From NCBI RefSeq assembly GCF_016786355.1, contig NZ_JADWYX010000002.1, forward strand, positions 82,145-146,144: a stretch of 64,000 nt of DNA. Reading direction: 5' to 3'. Under the pieces are notes generated by a model that saw only the letters and a list, made by a program, of their open reading frames with translations, searched no databases and had not been told where the DNA came from. A program made the translations under genes and the position numbers. Shown piece by piece: positions 1 through 8,348 of the stretch; position 1 is the stretch's first letter, and each line of letters starts with the position of its first letter. This stretch comes from Frankia sp. AgB1.9 (GTDB lineage: Bacteria > Actinomycetota > Actinomycetes > Frankiales > Frankiaceae).

Positions 1-62
1 CCCGGCCCACCGCCTTTTCTGCCTGTCTCGGGGGCTCGCAGAGGTGTATAAGACACTGGACG

Positions 63-770
63 ATGACGGCCGTCGCCACCGGACGCCGGCCGGCCGCCGA
101 GCCAGACGACCGGCCCGCCGGCCCGGACCCGCTGGGCGCCTCGCCGACCGCGCTGTATGAGGCGGCGCTGCGCTCGACCGACGGACGGTTGTGGGTACGC
201 CACCCCGACGGCCAGCGCGACCCGCTACCGGTGCTCGCCTGGCGCGGCGGGCTGGCGCCCGGCGATGCCTCCCTGCTGCGGCGCTGCGCGGGGCCGACTC
301 TCGACATCGGATGCGGCCCGGGCCGGCTGACCGCAGCGCTCGCCGCCCGTGGCGTCCCCACGCTCGGCATCGACGTCGCACCGTTCGCGGTACAGCTGGC
401 CCGCCGGGCCGGCGGGCCCGCGCTGTGCCGCGACGTGTTCGACCGGCTGCCGGGACAGGGACGCTGGGCGAGGCTGCTGCTGGCCGACGGCAACCTCGGT
501 ATCGGCGGCGACCCGGGCCGGCTGCTCGCCCGTGCCGCCGAGCTCCTCGGCCCAGCCGGTCAGGTGCTCGTCGAGCTGCACCCGCCCACGGTGACGGCCG
601 GTCGACGGCTCGTCCGCCTGGAAAGGCCCGATGGGCGGGTGTCGCGATCCTTCCCCTGGGCATTCGTCGGTGCCGGGGAGATCCGCTACCACGCCTCGGC
701 CGCCGGGCTGCGCGTCGTGGAGACCTGGTGCCGCGAGGACCGGTACTTCGCTGCCCTGGGCCGGCCGTGA
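63..770 (+). CDS. Class I SAM-dependent methyltransferase
   Basis: A 235-residue cytosolic protein with a Rossmann-type methyltransferase core. The SAM-binding motif I LDIGCGPGRLTAAL is near residue 80, followed by the acidic motif II strand LGIDVAPFAV near 103 and a post-motif LLADGNLGIG near 140. The substrate cannot be read from sequence. The stop codon overlaps the GTG start of the next gene (GTGA at 767-770), so the two are probably translationally coupled and may act together on a lipid- or sugar-linked substrate. The first 62 bases of the window hold nothing I recognise. Confidence 0.85.
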   Translation: MTAVATGRRPAAEPDDRPAGPDPLGASPTALYEAALRSTDGRLWVRHPDGQRDPLPVLAWRGGLAPGDASLLRRCAGPTLDIGCGPGRLTAALAARGVPTLGIDVAPFAVQLARRAGGPALCRDVFDRLPGQGRWARLLLADGNLGIGGDPGRLLARAAELLGPAGQVLVELHPPTVTAGRRLVRLERPDGRVSRSFPWAFVGAGEIRYHASAAGLRVVETWCREDRYFAALGRP

Positions 771-2647
771 ACGTGCCGGGTGTCCTGACCAGCGCCGGAA
801 GCCGGCGCACGGCCACGCCGGCGACCGGGCGGACGGGCCGGCCGAGCGGCCGGCGCCTGGGGGCGCTGATCGGGGCCGGCATCGGGCTCGGCGGTGTGAT
901 CACCATCCAGGTGGCGGTGCTCGACCAGCCGGGCTACCTGGTCAGCCGTCCCGCCCTGCTTTACCTGACCATGGCGTGGTGGGCGCTCGGCCTGACGACG
1001 GCCGGCCTGCTCGTTCTGGCCGCTCCCCGCCGGCTGGCCCTCGCGCTGCTGCTCGGGGCCACGGTCGCCGTCCAGGCCCTGGCTCTCAGCCATGGCCCTC
1101 GGCTGTCCGACGATCTCTACCGCTACGCCTGGGACGGCCGGGTGCAGGCCGCCGGCATCGACCCCTACCGTTATGGCCCGCTCGCCCCCGAGCTGCGCGG
1201 GGAGCGCGACACCTGGCTGTTCCCCGACTCGGCCGGCTGCACCGGCGACCATCCGCGCCCGCACTGCACCCGGCTGAACTATCCGCTGGCACACACCATC
1301 TACCCGCCGGTGGCCCAGGCCTACTTCACGGCTGTGCACCTCCTGCCAGGACCGCCTCGTGAGCACAAGCTGCAGCTCTACGCGTCGATCGGCTCGCTGG
1401 GCCTGGTCGCGCTGCTCATGCGCATGCTGGCCAGGCGCGGCCGGGATCCACGCCTCGCCGCGTTCTACGCGCTGACTCCGCTCGCCGGTATCGACGCCGG
1501 TTCCGACGCCCACGTGGACGTTCTCGGCGTGCTGCTCGCGCTCGGCGCCATCGCCGTGCTGGCGCCCGCTGTTCCCGCGCCCGCTGTTACGGCGGCCGGC
1601 GGCCTGAGAGCCGGCGAGCGACCGACGGGGACCGACGGCCCGTCCCGCGGCAGGATGTGGCTGGTCGGCGCGCTGCTCGGGGGCGCGGTGGCGGTCAAGC
1701 TCTACCCGGTGCTGCTCATCCCGGCGATCGCCGGTCGGGGACGCCGCTCCCGACCCCTCAGCGTGCTGGGCGGGGCCGCCACCGTGATCGGCCTGTCCTA
1801 CCTGCCGCATCTGCTGGCGGTGGGCACCGGCGTTCTCGGCTTCCTCCCGCAGTACCTGAACGTCGAGGGCTACGACCAGGGCAGCAGGTTCCTGCTGCTC
1901 GCCGGCCTCGGCCTGCGCGGAACCGTCGCCAAGGCCGTCGCCGTCGCCGTGCTCGCGACGGTCACGGTCGCCGTGCTGCGCTCCGATCCCGATCGGGTGC
2001 CCCCCGAACGAGCCGCGCTGTGGCTCGTCGGCGCCGCGTTCCTGACGGCCACTCCCGCCCAGCCCTGGTACGGCATCCTGCTGGCGGCGCTCGCGATACT
2101 CGCCGGCAGGCTGGAATGGCTCGCCGTGACCGCGGCCGCGTACCCGCTGTACATCTCACTGTTCGTCAACTTGCCCGGCGACGCCTGGACGCTGCGCGTC
2201 AGCTCCTACGCCGTCGCCGCCACCGTCGTGCTCGCCGCCTCCCTCGTCCGTTCCGCCCGCTGCCGGAACCAGCCCGGCCGAGTTCCCGGTCTAGTCGAGG
2301 GTTCGAGGCAGGCCGAAGTAGGGGGCGATCGCGCTCTCGAAGCGGGCGACCTCCCGGACCTGGTCGCCGGCGGTGTCGATCACGAGGATCCCCGCGAGGT
2401 GCAGCCGGCCGGTGACCGGGTCGCGCAGGTACTCGCCCCACGCGGGCTGGCCGTTGGCGCGCACGGGCACCAGGCGGTCGATCCGCCGGCGCCGGGCCCG
2501 GATGGCGCTGAAGAACTCGTGGATCGCCGGGCGGCCGCGGTACTCGAACGGCAGTGGAGGCATCCGCACCCACGCGTCGTCGGTCATGAGCGCTACGAGC
2601 GCGTCGACGTCCAGGTCGGTGAAGGCCGCGACGAAACGGTCGAGTAG
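767..2647 (+). CDS. GT87/GT-C family polyprenol-phosphate mannosyltransferase-like membrane protein, with suspect C-terminal tail
   Basis: Multi-pass membrane glycosyltransferase of the DUF2029/GT87 or MptA/B-like GT-C type. It has about 10 hydrophobic segments and a luminal acidic loop SDDLYRYAWDG after the first helices, which is where GT-C enzymes carry catalytic acids. Such enzymes use polyprenyl-phosphate mannose to build lipomannan-type glycans. The GTG start at 767 overlaps the methyltransferase stop. The plausible protein ends near base 2290 (about 508 residues). The frame stays open another 118 codons to 2647, antisense to the sigma-factor gene, and that tail (Arg/Gly/Pro/Asp-rich, no hydrophobic segments) is not convincing protein. 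Either the true gene overlaps its convergent neighbour by 357 bp or a stop has been lost through a frameshift near 2290. Confidence 0.75.
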   Translation: MNVPGVLTSAGSRRTATPATGRTGRPSGRRLGALIGAGIGLGGVITIQVAVLDQPGYLVSRPALLYLTMAWWALGLTTAGLLVLAAPRRLALALLLGATVAVQALALSHGPRLSDDLYRYAWDGRVQAAGIDPYRYGPLAPELRGERDTWLFPDSAGCTGDHPRPHCTRLNYPLAHTIYPPVAQAYFTAVHLLPGPPREHKLQLYASIGSLGLVALLMRMLARRGRDPRLAAFYALTPLAGIDAGSDAHVDVLGVLLALGAIAVLAPAVPAPAVTAAGGLRAGERPTGTDGPSRGRMWLVGALLGGAVAVKLYPVLLIPAIAGRGRRSRPLSVLGGAATVIGLSYLPHLLAVGTGVLGFLPQYLNVEGYDQGSRFLLLAGLGLRGTVAKAVAVAVLATVTVAVLRSDPDRVPPERAALWLVGAAFLTATPAQPWYGILLAALAILAGRLEWLAVTAAAYPLYISLFVNLPGDAWTLRVSSYAVAATVVLAASLVRSARCRNQPGRVPGLVEGSRQAEVGGDRALEAGDLPDLVAGGVDHEDPREVQPAGDRVAQVLAPRGLAVGAHGHQAVDPPAPGPDGAEELVDRRAAAVLERQWRHPHPRVVGHERYERVDVQVGEGRDETVE

Positions 2648-3286
2648 CGCGCGTTCCTCGGGACTCCGGGGCGGGTGCGGCGGCGGCCCGGGTGAGCGGG
2701 CCGTGTCCATCGTCGCCCGGGCTCGCCGCAGGGCGCTGGTCACCGCGTCCTCGGTGAGCCCGAGCATGTCAGCGGTCTCGCTCGCCCGGTAGCCGAGCAC
2801 GTCCCGCAGGATCAGGACGGCCCGCTGGTTCGGCGGCAGCAGCTGGACTGCGGTGACGAACGCGAGCGAGATCGCCTCCCGGGACTCATACCGAGCCTCT
2901 GGCCCCGGCGCCTCGTCGGGCAGGCCTTCGAGAAGGTCGTCCGGGTACGGCTGCAGCCACGGCACCTCGCCGAGGTGCGTCGGCTCCGGCGGCGGCGCGG
3001 GCAACGGCGCCGTCGTCACCGGGCGCCGCGCGGACGAACGCAACAGGTTGAGGCACCGGTTGGTGGCGATCCGGTACAGCCAGGTCCGCACCGACGAGCG
3101 TCCCTCGAAGCCCGCGAGCCCCAGCCACGCGGACAGCATCGTCTCCTGCACCGCGTCCTGCGCGTCCTGCAGCGAGCCGAGCATCCGGTAGCAGTGCAGC
3201 GTCAGTTCACCGCGGCAGGGCTCGACGAGTCCCGCGAACGCGTCGCGGTCGCCGTCACGGGCGCGCTGGAGCAGTTCCGCCGACAT
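2291..3286 (-). CDS. ECF sigma-70 factor with C-terminal SnoaL-like domain (SigG-like)
   Basis: A 331-residue alternative sigma factor. Region 2 lies around residues 10-75 (FAGLVEPCRGEL, AQDAVQETML, FEGRSSVRTWLY), a WLQPYPDD linker near 110, and region 4 around 135-185 (LPPNQRAVLILRDVLGY, ASETADMLGLTEDAV). From about 200 to the end a SnoaL/NTF2-like fold follows (DDAWVRMPPLPFEYRGR). In ECF groups with this tail the extra domain replaces a separate anti-sigma factor as modulator. The WLQPYPD linker recalls the actinobacterial SigG/TIGR02960 type. I chose the ATG at 3286 because GGAGG lies 8 bases upstream; the frame extends further but only with Arg-rich sequence. It is divergent from the MFS exporter across 208 bp, so regulation of that exporter is plausible but unproven. 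Confidence 0.88.
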   Translation of the reverse strand: MSAELLQRARDGDRDAFAGLVEPCRGELTLHCYRMLGSLQDAQDAVQETMLSAWLGLAGFEGRSSVRTWLYRIATNRCLNLLRSSARRPVTTAPLPAPPPEPTHLGEVPWLQPYPDDLLEGLPDEAPGPEARYESREAISLAFVTAVQLLPPNQRAVLILRDVLGYRASETADMLGLTEDAVTSALRRARATMDTARSPGPPPHPPRSPEERALLDRFVAAFTDLDVDALVALMTDDAWVRMPPLPFEYRGRPAIHEFFSAIRARRRRIDRLVPVRANGQPAWGEYLRDPVTGRLHLAGILVIDTAGDQVREVARFESAIAPYFGLPRTLD

Positions 3287-3494
3287 CTGCCACCTCCACC
3301 TGGTCGTCTCTGCTCGTACTGACACCAGGCGTGCGCGGAACTGGTCGCCATCAGACCGCCCAGTTTCCGCCGGGCGGCGGTTCCTTTCCTTCGAACGCAT
3401 CCGTACAGGCCAGGCCCGCTACGAGGCCTCGCGGCCTGCGCGCGACGACGCGTCCACGCCCGCTAGGGCGCAACTGAGGGGAAGACGACGCGAC

Positions 3495-5000
3495 ATGTCC
3501 GTGTCACCAACGACAACCCCGACCGGTGCCGCACCGGCCACGGATCCCGCCTGGAGTGACCCGGCCCCGACCACCCAGGCTGCCGGGCCTGGCGCCGAAC
3601 CGCCCCGACGAGCCTGGACGCTGGTCCTCGCCTCGCTCGGGGTGTTCATGACCGCGCTCGACACGCTGGTCGTGGCCAACGCCCTGCCCGCGCTGCGGGC
3701 GAGCCTGCACGCCGACCTCGGCGATCTCGAATGGACGGTGAACGCCTACAACCTGGCGTTCGCCGTCGCGCTCCTGACCGGGGCCGCGCTCGGCGACCGG
3801 TTCGGACGCAAGCGGATCTACTGGATCGGCCTGCTCGGGTTCACGGTCGCCTCCGCCGCGGCGGCGCTCTCACCCAGCGTCGGCGTGCTCATCGCGGCCC
3901 GCGGCGTGCAGGGCATGGCGGCGGCTGCCGTCATGCCGATGACGCTGACCCTGATCAGCGAGGCCTTCCCGGCCGACCGGCGGGGCGCCGCGATCGGTCT
4001 GTGGGGCGGCATCACCGGGCTGGCGGTCGCGCTCGGGCCGGTCGTCGGCGGTGCCATCGTCGGTGGGATCAGCTGGCACTGGATCTTCTGGCTGAACGTC
4101 CCCGTCGGCCTGGCCCTGGTACCGCTGTCCATCGCCCGTCTCCGCGAGAGTTTCGGCGCCCGGTCTCAACTCGACATCGTCGGGCTGCTGCTGGCCGCCG
4201 CCGGCTTCTTCGGCATCACCTGGGGTCTGATCCGCACCAACCGGGTTGGCTGGGCCAGCGGGCAGACCATCGGCGCGCTGGCGGTAGGCATCGCCCTGGT
4301 CGGGGCTTTCCTGGTGTGGGAGCGACGCACCGCGACGCCGATGCTGTCGGTCGAGATGTTCCGATCGCGGGCCTTCAACGCCGCCAACGGGGTCAGCTTC
4401 TTCATGTACGCGTCGCTGTTCGGCGTGCTGTTCCTGATGATGCAGTTCCTGCAGACCGGGCTCGGCTACTCGCCCCTCGCGGCCGGCCTCCGGACCCTGC
4501 CGTGGACGGGCGCCCCGATGGTGGTCGCTCCCATCGCCGGAGCCCTGGCCGACCGGTTCGGCAACCGTCCCTTCCTGATCACCGGCCTGGCCCTGCAGGC
4601 TGTCGGGCTAGGCTGGATCGCCGCGATCGCCGAGCCGGGGATGAGCTACCGGTGGCTGGCGGTGGCGCTCGCCGTCGCCGGGGTCGGGATCTCGCTGTGC
4701 TTCCCGACCGTCGCCAACGCGGTCGTCGGTTCGGTCCCACCCACCGAGATGGGCATCGCGTCGGGCACCAACAGCGCGGTGCGCGAGATCGGTGGCGTGT
4801 TCGGCGTCGCGATCCTGGCCTCTGTCTTCGCGGGCTCCGGCGTCTACACCTCCACCCGGACGTTCGTCGACCACTTCGCCACGGCCCTGTGGATCGGGGC
4901 GGCGTTCTCCGCTGTCGGGATCCTCGCCGCCGCGGCCGTCCCCGGTCGCCACGGCCACACCACGACCAAGCCCGCCTCGACCGGAGGACAGCTCGGATGA
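3495..5000 (+). CDS. MFS drug:H+ antiporter, DHA2/EmrB-QacA family (14 TM)
   Basis: A 501-residue exporter with a 30-residue Pro/Ala-rich N-terminus, then about 14 membrane helices. DHA2 signatures are visible: the motif TALDTLVVANALPAL in TM1 (motif D1), GDRFGRKR in loop 2-3 (motif A), and the motif-C-like LGPVVGGAI in TM5. Family members expel cationic drugs, dyes or small antibiotics using the proton gradient. The SDR gene begins inside its stop codon, forming a two-gene operon. The ECF sigma gene is divergent upstream. The substrate is unknown. Confidence 0.92.
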   Translation: MSVSPTTTPTGAAPATDPAWSDPAPTTQAAGPGAEPPRRAWTLVLASLGVFMTALDTLVVANALPALRASLHADLGDLEWTVNAYNLAFAVALLTGAALGDRFGRKRIYWIGLLGFTVASAAAALSPSVGVLIAARGVQGMAAAAVMPMTLTLISEAFPADRRGAAIGLWGGITGLAVALGPVVGGAIVGGISWHWIFWLNVPVGLALVPLSIARLRESFGARSQLDIVGLLLAAAGFFGITWGLIRTNRVGWASGQTIGALAVGIALVGAFLVWERRTATPMLSVEMFRSRAFNAANGVSFFMYASLFGVLFLMMQFLQTGLGYSPLAAGLRTLPWTGAPMVVAPIAGALADRFGNRPFLITGLALQAVGLGWIAAIAEPGMSYRWLAVALAVAGVGISLCFPTVANAVVGSVPPTEMGIASGTNSAVREIGGVFGVAILASVFAGSGVYTSTRTFVDHFATALWIGAAFSAVGILAAAAVPGRHGHTTTKPASTGGQLG

Positions 5001-5797
5001 CAACACCACCACCTGCAGCCCAGCCCGACCCGGCGAACGCGAGAGGAACCACCCCGATGAATGACCGGACCGCCCTCATAGTCGGCGCGAGTCGTGGGCT
5101 CGGGCGCGGGATCGCCGAGGCCTTCGCGGGGGCCGGCACGCCTGTCGTGGCCGTCGCCCGTAACGAGGCGGCGCTCGCGCAGCTCGCCGCCACCGACCCG
5201 CGCCTGCGCACGGAGGTCGCCGACGCGACCGACGCCGCCACGGCCGGACGGCTCTTCGACCGGTACGAACCATCGATCGTCGTCCTGGTCGCCGGCGCCA
5301 GCCCGCTGATGCGTCCGCTGCACCACCAGACCTGGGAGACGTTCTCGGCCAACTGGCACACCGACGTCCGGATCGCGTTTCACTGGCTGCGGGAGGCTCT
5401 ATTGCGGCCGTTGCGGCCCGGCGCTTTGGTGATCGTGGTCAGCAGCGGCGCGGCCCTGGCCGGGTCCCCGCTCAGCGGCGGCTATGCCGGCGCCAAGGCC
5501 ACCCAACGCCTGATCAGCGGCTACGCCCGCGACGAGGCCGAACGCGCCGGCCTGGGCATCACCTTCACCACGGTGCTTCCCCGGCTGACCCCGCTGACAG
5601 CTCTCGGCGCGCCCGCGGTCCGGGCGTACGCGGCGCGTAGCGGCCAGACCGAGGAGGCCTACCTGCGTCAGCTCGGCGAGCCCCTCACGCCAGAGCTCGC
5701 CGGAACGGCGCTGGTCGACCTGGCCCGAACCGACCCGACCAGCATCCCGCCTGGCTACCTGCTGACCAGCGCCGGACTGCAGGAGCTACCGCAGTAG
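4997..5797 (+). CDS. SDR family NAD(P)-dependent oxidoreductase
   Basis: Short-chain dehydrogenase with the Rossmann glycine motif GASRGLGRG, an acidic/NAG-equivalent strand (VVLVAGASPL), catalytic Ser in VIVVSSGAAL and the active-site YAGAK (YxxxK). The ATG at 4997 overlaps the MFS stop (ATGA) and is preceded by GGAGGA, which argues for a coupled start and a 266-residue product. A second in-frame ATG at 5057 also has a purine-rich GAGAGG and aligns better with the start of the Rossmann strand (TALIVGASRG), so a 246-residue protein is the alternative. It probably modifies or derives the compound handled by the adjacent exporter, which is inference from operon structure. Confidence 0.88.
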   Translation: MTTPPPAAQPDPANARGTTPMNDRTALIVGASRGLGRGIAEAFAGAGTPVVAVARNEAALAQLAATDPRLRTEVADATDAATAGRLFDRYEPSIVVLVAGASPLMRPLHHQTWETFSANWHTDVRIAFHWLREALLRPLRPGALVIVVSSGAALAGSPLSGGYAGAKATQRLISGYARDEAERAGLGITFTTVLPRLTPLTALGAPAVRAYAARSGQTEEAYLRQLGEPLTPELAGTALVDLARTDPTSIPPGYLLTSAGLQELPQ

Positions 5798-5838
5798 TGC
5801 CGCATCTGGCCAGATTCGCCTCGTCCCGGGGCCAGCAA

Positions 5839-5911
5839 GATCGCTGTTTTCGCCCTCGCGTGGCTGTAACCGTGGCGTTTTTATGACCATGCGAGGGCCG
5901 AAACGGCGATC
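5839..5911. repeat. 73-bp dispersed inverted repeat, copy 1
   Basis: Left arm 5839-5863 (starting GATCGCTGTTTTCGCCCT) and right arm 5887-5911 (ending AGGGCCGAAACGGCGATC) pair at 21 of 25 positions around a 23-nt loop (5864-5886). It starts 42 bases past the SDR stop. Copies 2 and 3 (34134-34206, 44800-44872) share the arm sequence and exactly the same 25-23-25 architecture. It could be a transcription terminator-like hairpin or a REP/MITE-type mobile palindrome. No T-run of note follows the right arm. Confidence 0.85.
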
Positions 5912-5948
5912 AAGCCAGCGGGAGGACCTCGCCGGACACGGCACTAGG

Positions 5949-6323
5949 TCACGTGTAGTAGAGGACAAAGCCGGCGGCAAGAACGACGGCTGGACCGATC
6001 AGCACGCGTGGACCCGGGACGAACAGGCCGCGCTCGACCCGGGCCTCGGCGGGCTCACGTCCCCGCCCGGCCTCCCGCAGCTCGTCCAGCTCCCCAGCGG
6101 AGCGGTCGTTCGCCGTCCGCTTCCTCAGTAGGCTGATATTGGCGATCTCCGTGCCATAGGACACGTAAGGGCGGTCCGCGGTCACGACTTCCAGGTATCT
6201 CCCCCGGCTGTCGAACCTGAGCACCGCCGCCCAGGGAATCTTCGTCTGGACCAGGGGATTCCGAATGATGATGTGCCGTTCCGTCGCCACGAGCTCCGGC
6301 GGGATGAAAAAGAGCCAGAACAC
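5949..6323 (-). pseudogene. 5'-truncated PH-domain membrane protein (paralogue of 9348-9890)
   Basis: This reading frame of about 124 codons matches the C-terminal two thirds of the 180-residue PH-domain protein at 9348-9890. Shared blocks are PELVATE, RNPL, IPWAAV, GRYLEV, ATEIAN-like, RTANDR, FVPGPRVLI and a terminal hydrophobic segment. The homology continues a few codons upstream of the GTG at 6323 (GIGVFW against ALGFW) but is interrupted by an in-frame TAG, so the two N-terminal membrane helices of the paralogue are missing. I therefore call it a decayed duplicate. The noncoding flank just upstream is also similar to the flank of the intact copy, so a larger module was duplicated. An immunity-protein role next to the RHS remnant is inference. 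Confidence 0.65.
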
Positions 6324-6345
6324 GCCAATGCCCTACCAGGCCGCC

Positions 6346-6790
6346 TCAAATCGTAGCCAGCGGGCCCTCTGACGTCCAGCGCGACCCAGGTCTTGTTAAT
6401 CTTCCCATTGGTTTTGTTGTCGCCGACAGACCGGCCGCGATCAGCCCGACGCCGGCGCAGGCACCCGAGGATGCGACGACGTAGACCCCGAACGAGGCGA
6501 TGCCCGCCGCCAACGCCACCCTCTTCCAGATAATGTGCTTACGCCACTTCCACTGGCCGCCGTGGCGACGACGCCGCCGTGCAGGTGGCGAGTTGCAGGG
6601 TGACGGCGCCGCCGCTGTCCTGACTGGCCACCAGGCTGCCGTCGATGCCAACGATGCTTCGGGTCCAGGCAGTACCGGTCACGATCGAGGCAGGACTGTC
6701 TCCAGACGAGGACGTGAAGTGGTTGATCGAGGTCGAGCTGCCATCGGTCCACGACCGGATTCGCCGGGCGGGGTCGAGCGCAATAAGTGC
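6346..6790 (-). pseudogene. Orphan RHS core / C-terminal-tip remnant
   Basis: On the minus strand, bases 6782-6585 encode a stretch clearly homologous to the late YD-repeat region of the large RHS gene (about residues 2029-2098): ALDPARRIRSWTDGS, TSINHFTSSSGD, GTAWTRSIVGIDGSL and VTLQLA recur with scattered changes. The match then shifts frame (the NLHGDIVAT-like piece is in another frame) and continues as an unrelated tip with a hydrophobic segment (KWRKHIIWKRVALAAGIASF, VYVVASSGACAGVGLIAAGL), typical of actinobacterial RHS C-terminal tips. The RHS core between the two pieces is deleted. It lies downstream of the intact RHS gene, where displaced toxin tips are normally found. Non-functional because of the frameshift. 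Confidence 0.75.
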
Positions 6791-6856
6791 TCCGCAGCAG
6801 AGAGCCTGACCGGCCAGCGAGGTCATGAACTCTTTCCGCTAATTTTCACCAGGCCC

Positions 6857-7111
6857 TCAAACACCGACCAGGCCGCTACCGACGAGCAGCAGTCCGCCGG
6901 CTAGGAAGAGGCTGTCAGCGAAGCGCATGAAAGCTGGCTTCGTTCGCCCCTCATAGGCCTCATATCTGCCCGAGAGGCCCGCGTTTCGCAGCCACTCTGG
7001 GCCTACAGTGGCGTTCCATCGAGCACATTTCGCAGGGAAGATAACGATTGCAGTTCCAGCGATAGTCAGAGGCAGTCCCACTGCTCTCGCAATTAGATCC
7101 GACCAATCCAT
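6857..7111 (-). CDS. Small two-helix membrane protein, function unknown
   Basis: About 84 residues from the ATG at 7111 (AAGG eight bases upstream); a TTG at 7129 would add six residues. It has a hydrophobic helix near residues 10-28 (VGLPLTIAGTAIVIFPAKC), a polar middle with aromatic residues (RWNATVGPEWLRNAG, RYEAYEG), and a second helix at the C-terminus (LFLAGGLLLVGSGLVGV). I recognise no family. It belongs to the minus-strand series of short membrane genes trailing the RHS locus and could be an immunity protein for a displaced tip, which is inference from position only. Confidence 0.55.
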   Translation of the reverse strand: MDWSDLIARAVGLPLTIAGTAIVIFPAKCARWNATVGPEWLRNAGLSGRYEAYEGRTKPAFMRFADSLFLAGGLLLVGSGLVGV

Positions 7112-7416
7112 CGGCAGCACCTTTTCCAAGCGATGCGGGGTCGCTATTTACGCAGCATTGCCGCAGCCCTGCCCCACTGGCAGTCACGAAAGCTGGCGGC
7201 CAGCCGTCGAGACCCACCCAGCGCCTCCCACGCCCGCTACGAACCGTGAGAATCGCTCCGCCGGTGCCGACTCACCCCGCCAGGACCGGCCACAGCCTCA
7301 GGCCCTCCGCACACCACCGCCTACCTGCGTGAACAGACTTTGCGGGCCGCCCTGCCTCCATCCGCCGCGACAGGCGTGCATCGAACTCCGAACCACCGTC
7401 CTCCGAACCTCGCGAT

Positions 7417-7602
7417 TCATGCGATAGCTGCTACGACGGAATACACAAAAACCACCAGCGCAATCACCGGGAGAATGATGACCCACCGCCGCAAGCGCGC
7501 GTCCCAAGCGGGCGTGGATCCGATGCGCTGCTTCGTCCGCTTCACGTAGACGGCGATGGCCGTGAACAGCGTCAATATGTAGAAGCTTACGATCACGTCC
7601 AT
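7417..7602 (-). CDS. Small two-helix membrane protein, function unknown
   Basis: A 61-residue protein starting at an ATG with GGAG seven bases upstream. It consists of an N-terminal helix (MDVIVSFYILTLFTAIAVYV), a short basic loop (KRTKQRIGS, RLRRW) and a C-terminal helix (VIILPVIALVVFVYSVVAAI). No family recognised. The 305 bases between it and the next gene (7112-7416) show no convincing coding sequence on either strand. The base composition here is visibly lower in G+C than in the flanking core genes, consistent with acquired DNA. Confidence 0.6.
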   Translation of the reverse strand: MDVIVSFYILTLFTAIAVYVKRTKQRIGSTPAWDARLRRWVIILPVIALVVFVYSVVAAIA

Positions 7603-7737
7603 TGAGCGTCTCCAGCCGACGGCGTCACCACAGTCGCCACGAATGCGTCGATTGGGCAGAGACCCCGTACGCGAAGCCGAAACCGGCGTCGCCAGTCACC
7701 GTCAATGTCGGGTGGCGTTTACCCGTTCCTCGGGTTC

Positions 7738-7974
7738 CTATGGCAGTTGTCCGTGTCGACGCCAGGATCGACGGTCCTCATCGTTAATAGGTCGAATCCC
7801 CACTGCACAGTGATAGCACAGACACACGTTATCATCGTGGTTGTACCACTCGTGCTCGCCACAATCCTTCGGGCCTTTAGGAAACATCCATCCGAGCCAA
7901 GAGGGCAGAAGAGCTCGCATTCTGGTTCGCAGCCCATATTTCGGCCTAATCGCGATCAGACTCCAAGAGGACAT
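7738..7974 (-). CDS. Small Cys/His-rich (zinc-ribbon-like) protein
   Basis: From an ATG at 7974 (GGAG four bases upstream) the product is 78 residues. The distinctive part is the C-terminal half, CGEHEWYNHDDNVCLCYHC followed by AVGIRP. It places C-x-x-H and C-x-C-x-x-C ligands as in a small zinc ribbon, and it resembles short actinobacterial hypothetical proteins with an HEWY/CYHCEVG-like motif. The N-terminal half is basic and moderately hydrophobic. No function can be assigned. It lies among the small genes of the RHS trail. The frame extends upstream to 8100 but that part looks non-coding. Confidence 0.5.
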   Translation of the reverse strand: MSSWSLIAIRPKYGLRTRMRALLPSWLGWMFPKGPKDCGEHEWYNHDDNVCLCYHCAVGIRPINDEDRRSWRRHGQLP

Positions 7975-8124
7975 CACGCTCCACCGTGTGCGGTGGCCCA
8001 CTCGAGGGCACGTCAGGAGGGCGAATTCGACACTCTCCGGTCCCGCCAGCGAGTGATCGCGTCTGGAGCAGCGATCTCGGACCAGCCATTTCGTCATCAA
8101 CTCCCTCCAGATTCGTCGTCGCCC

Positions 8125-8295
8125 TTAGGAGGCCAAAAAGACCCCGACGAGGGCAACCGCGAGACCCAGAATGGCCAGGTGCCATCTTACCGGCCGGATC
8201 GAGCCATCAGGACGAACTGTCTTATTACCTAGGACCATAAGCGAAATGCCAGCGGCAGTAACCAGTACTCCCGCTAAGAGCCTCACGATCGGCAT
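8125..8295 (-). CDS. Small two-helix membrane protein, function unknown
   Basis: A 56-residue protein. The ATG at 8295 is chosen because GGAGG precedes it by 5 bases; a TTG further upstream lies inside that ribosome site. Two helices are visible (LLAGVLVTAAGISLMVLG and WHLAILGLAVALVGVFLA) separated by a charged loop (NKTVRPDGSIRPVR). No family recognised. Part of the minus-strand series of short membrane-protein genes following the RHS gene. Confidence 0.6.
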   Translation of the reverse strand: MPIVRLLAGVLVTAAGISLMVLGNKTVRPDGSIRPVRWHLAILGLAVALVGVFLAS

Positions 8296-8348
8296 CCTAT
8301 CCTCCAACTTAGGTCGAGTTCATTGGCTCCCACCCGATCCTACGTCGG

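Noticed and set aside
7112..7416. Gap between small RHS-trail genes
   Set aside because: Short frames exist on both strands but none has a convincing start or protein-like composition. I see no feature to report.
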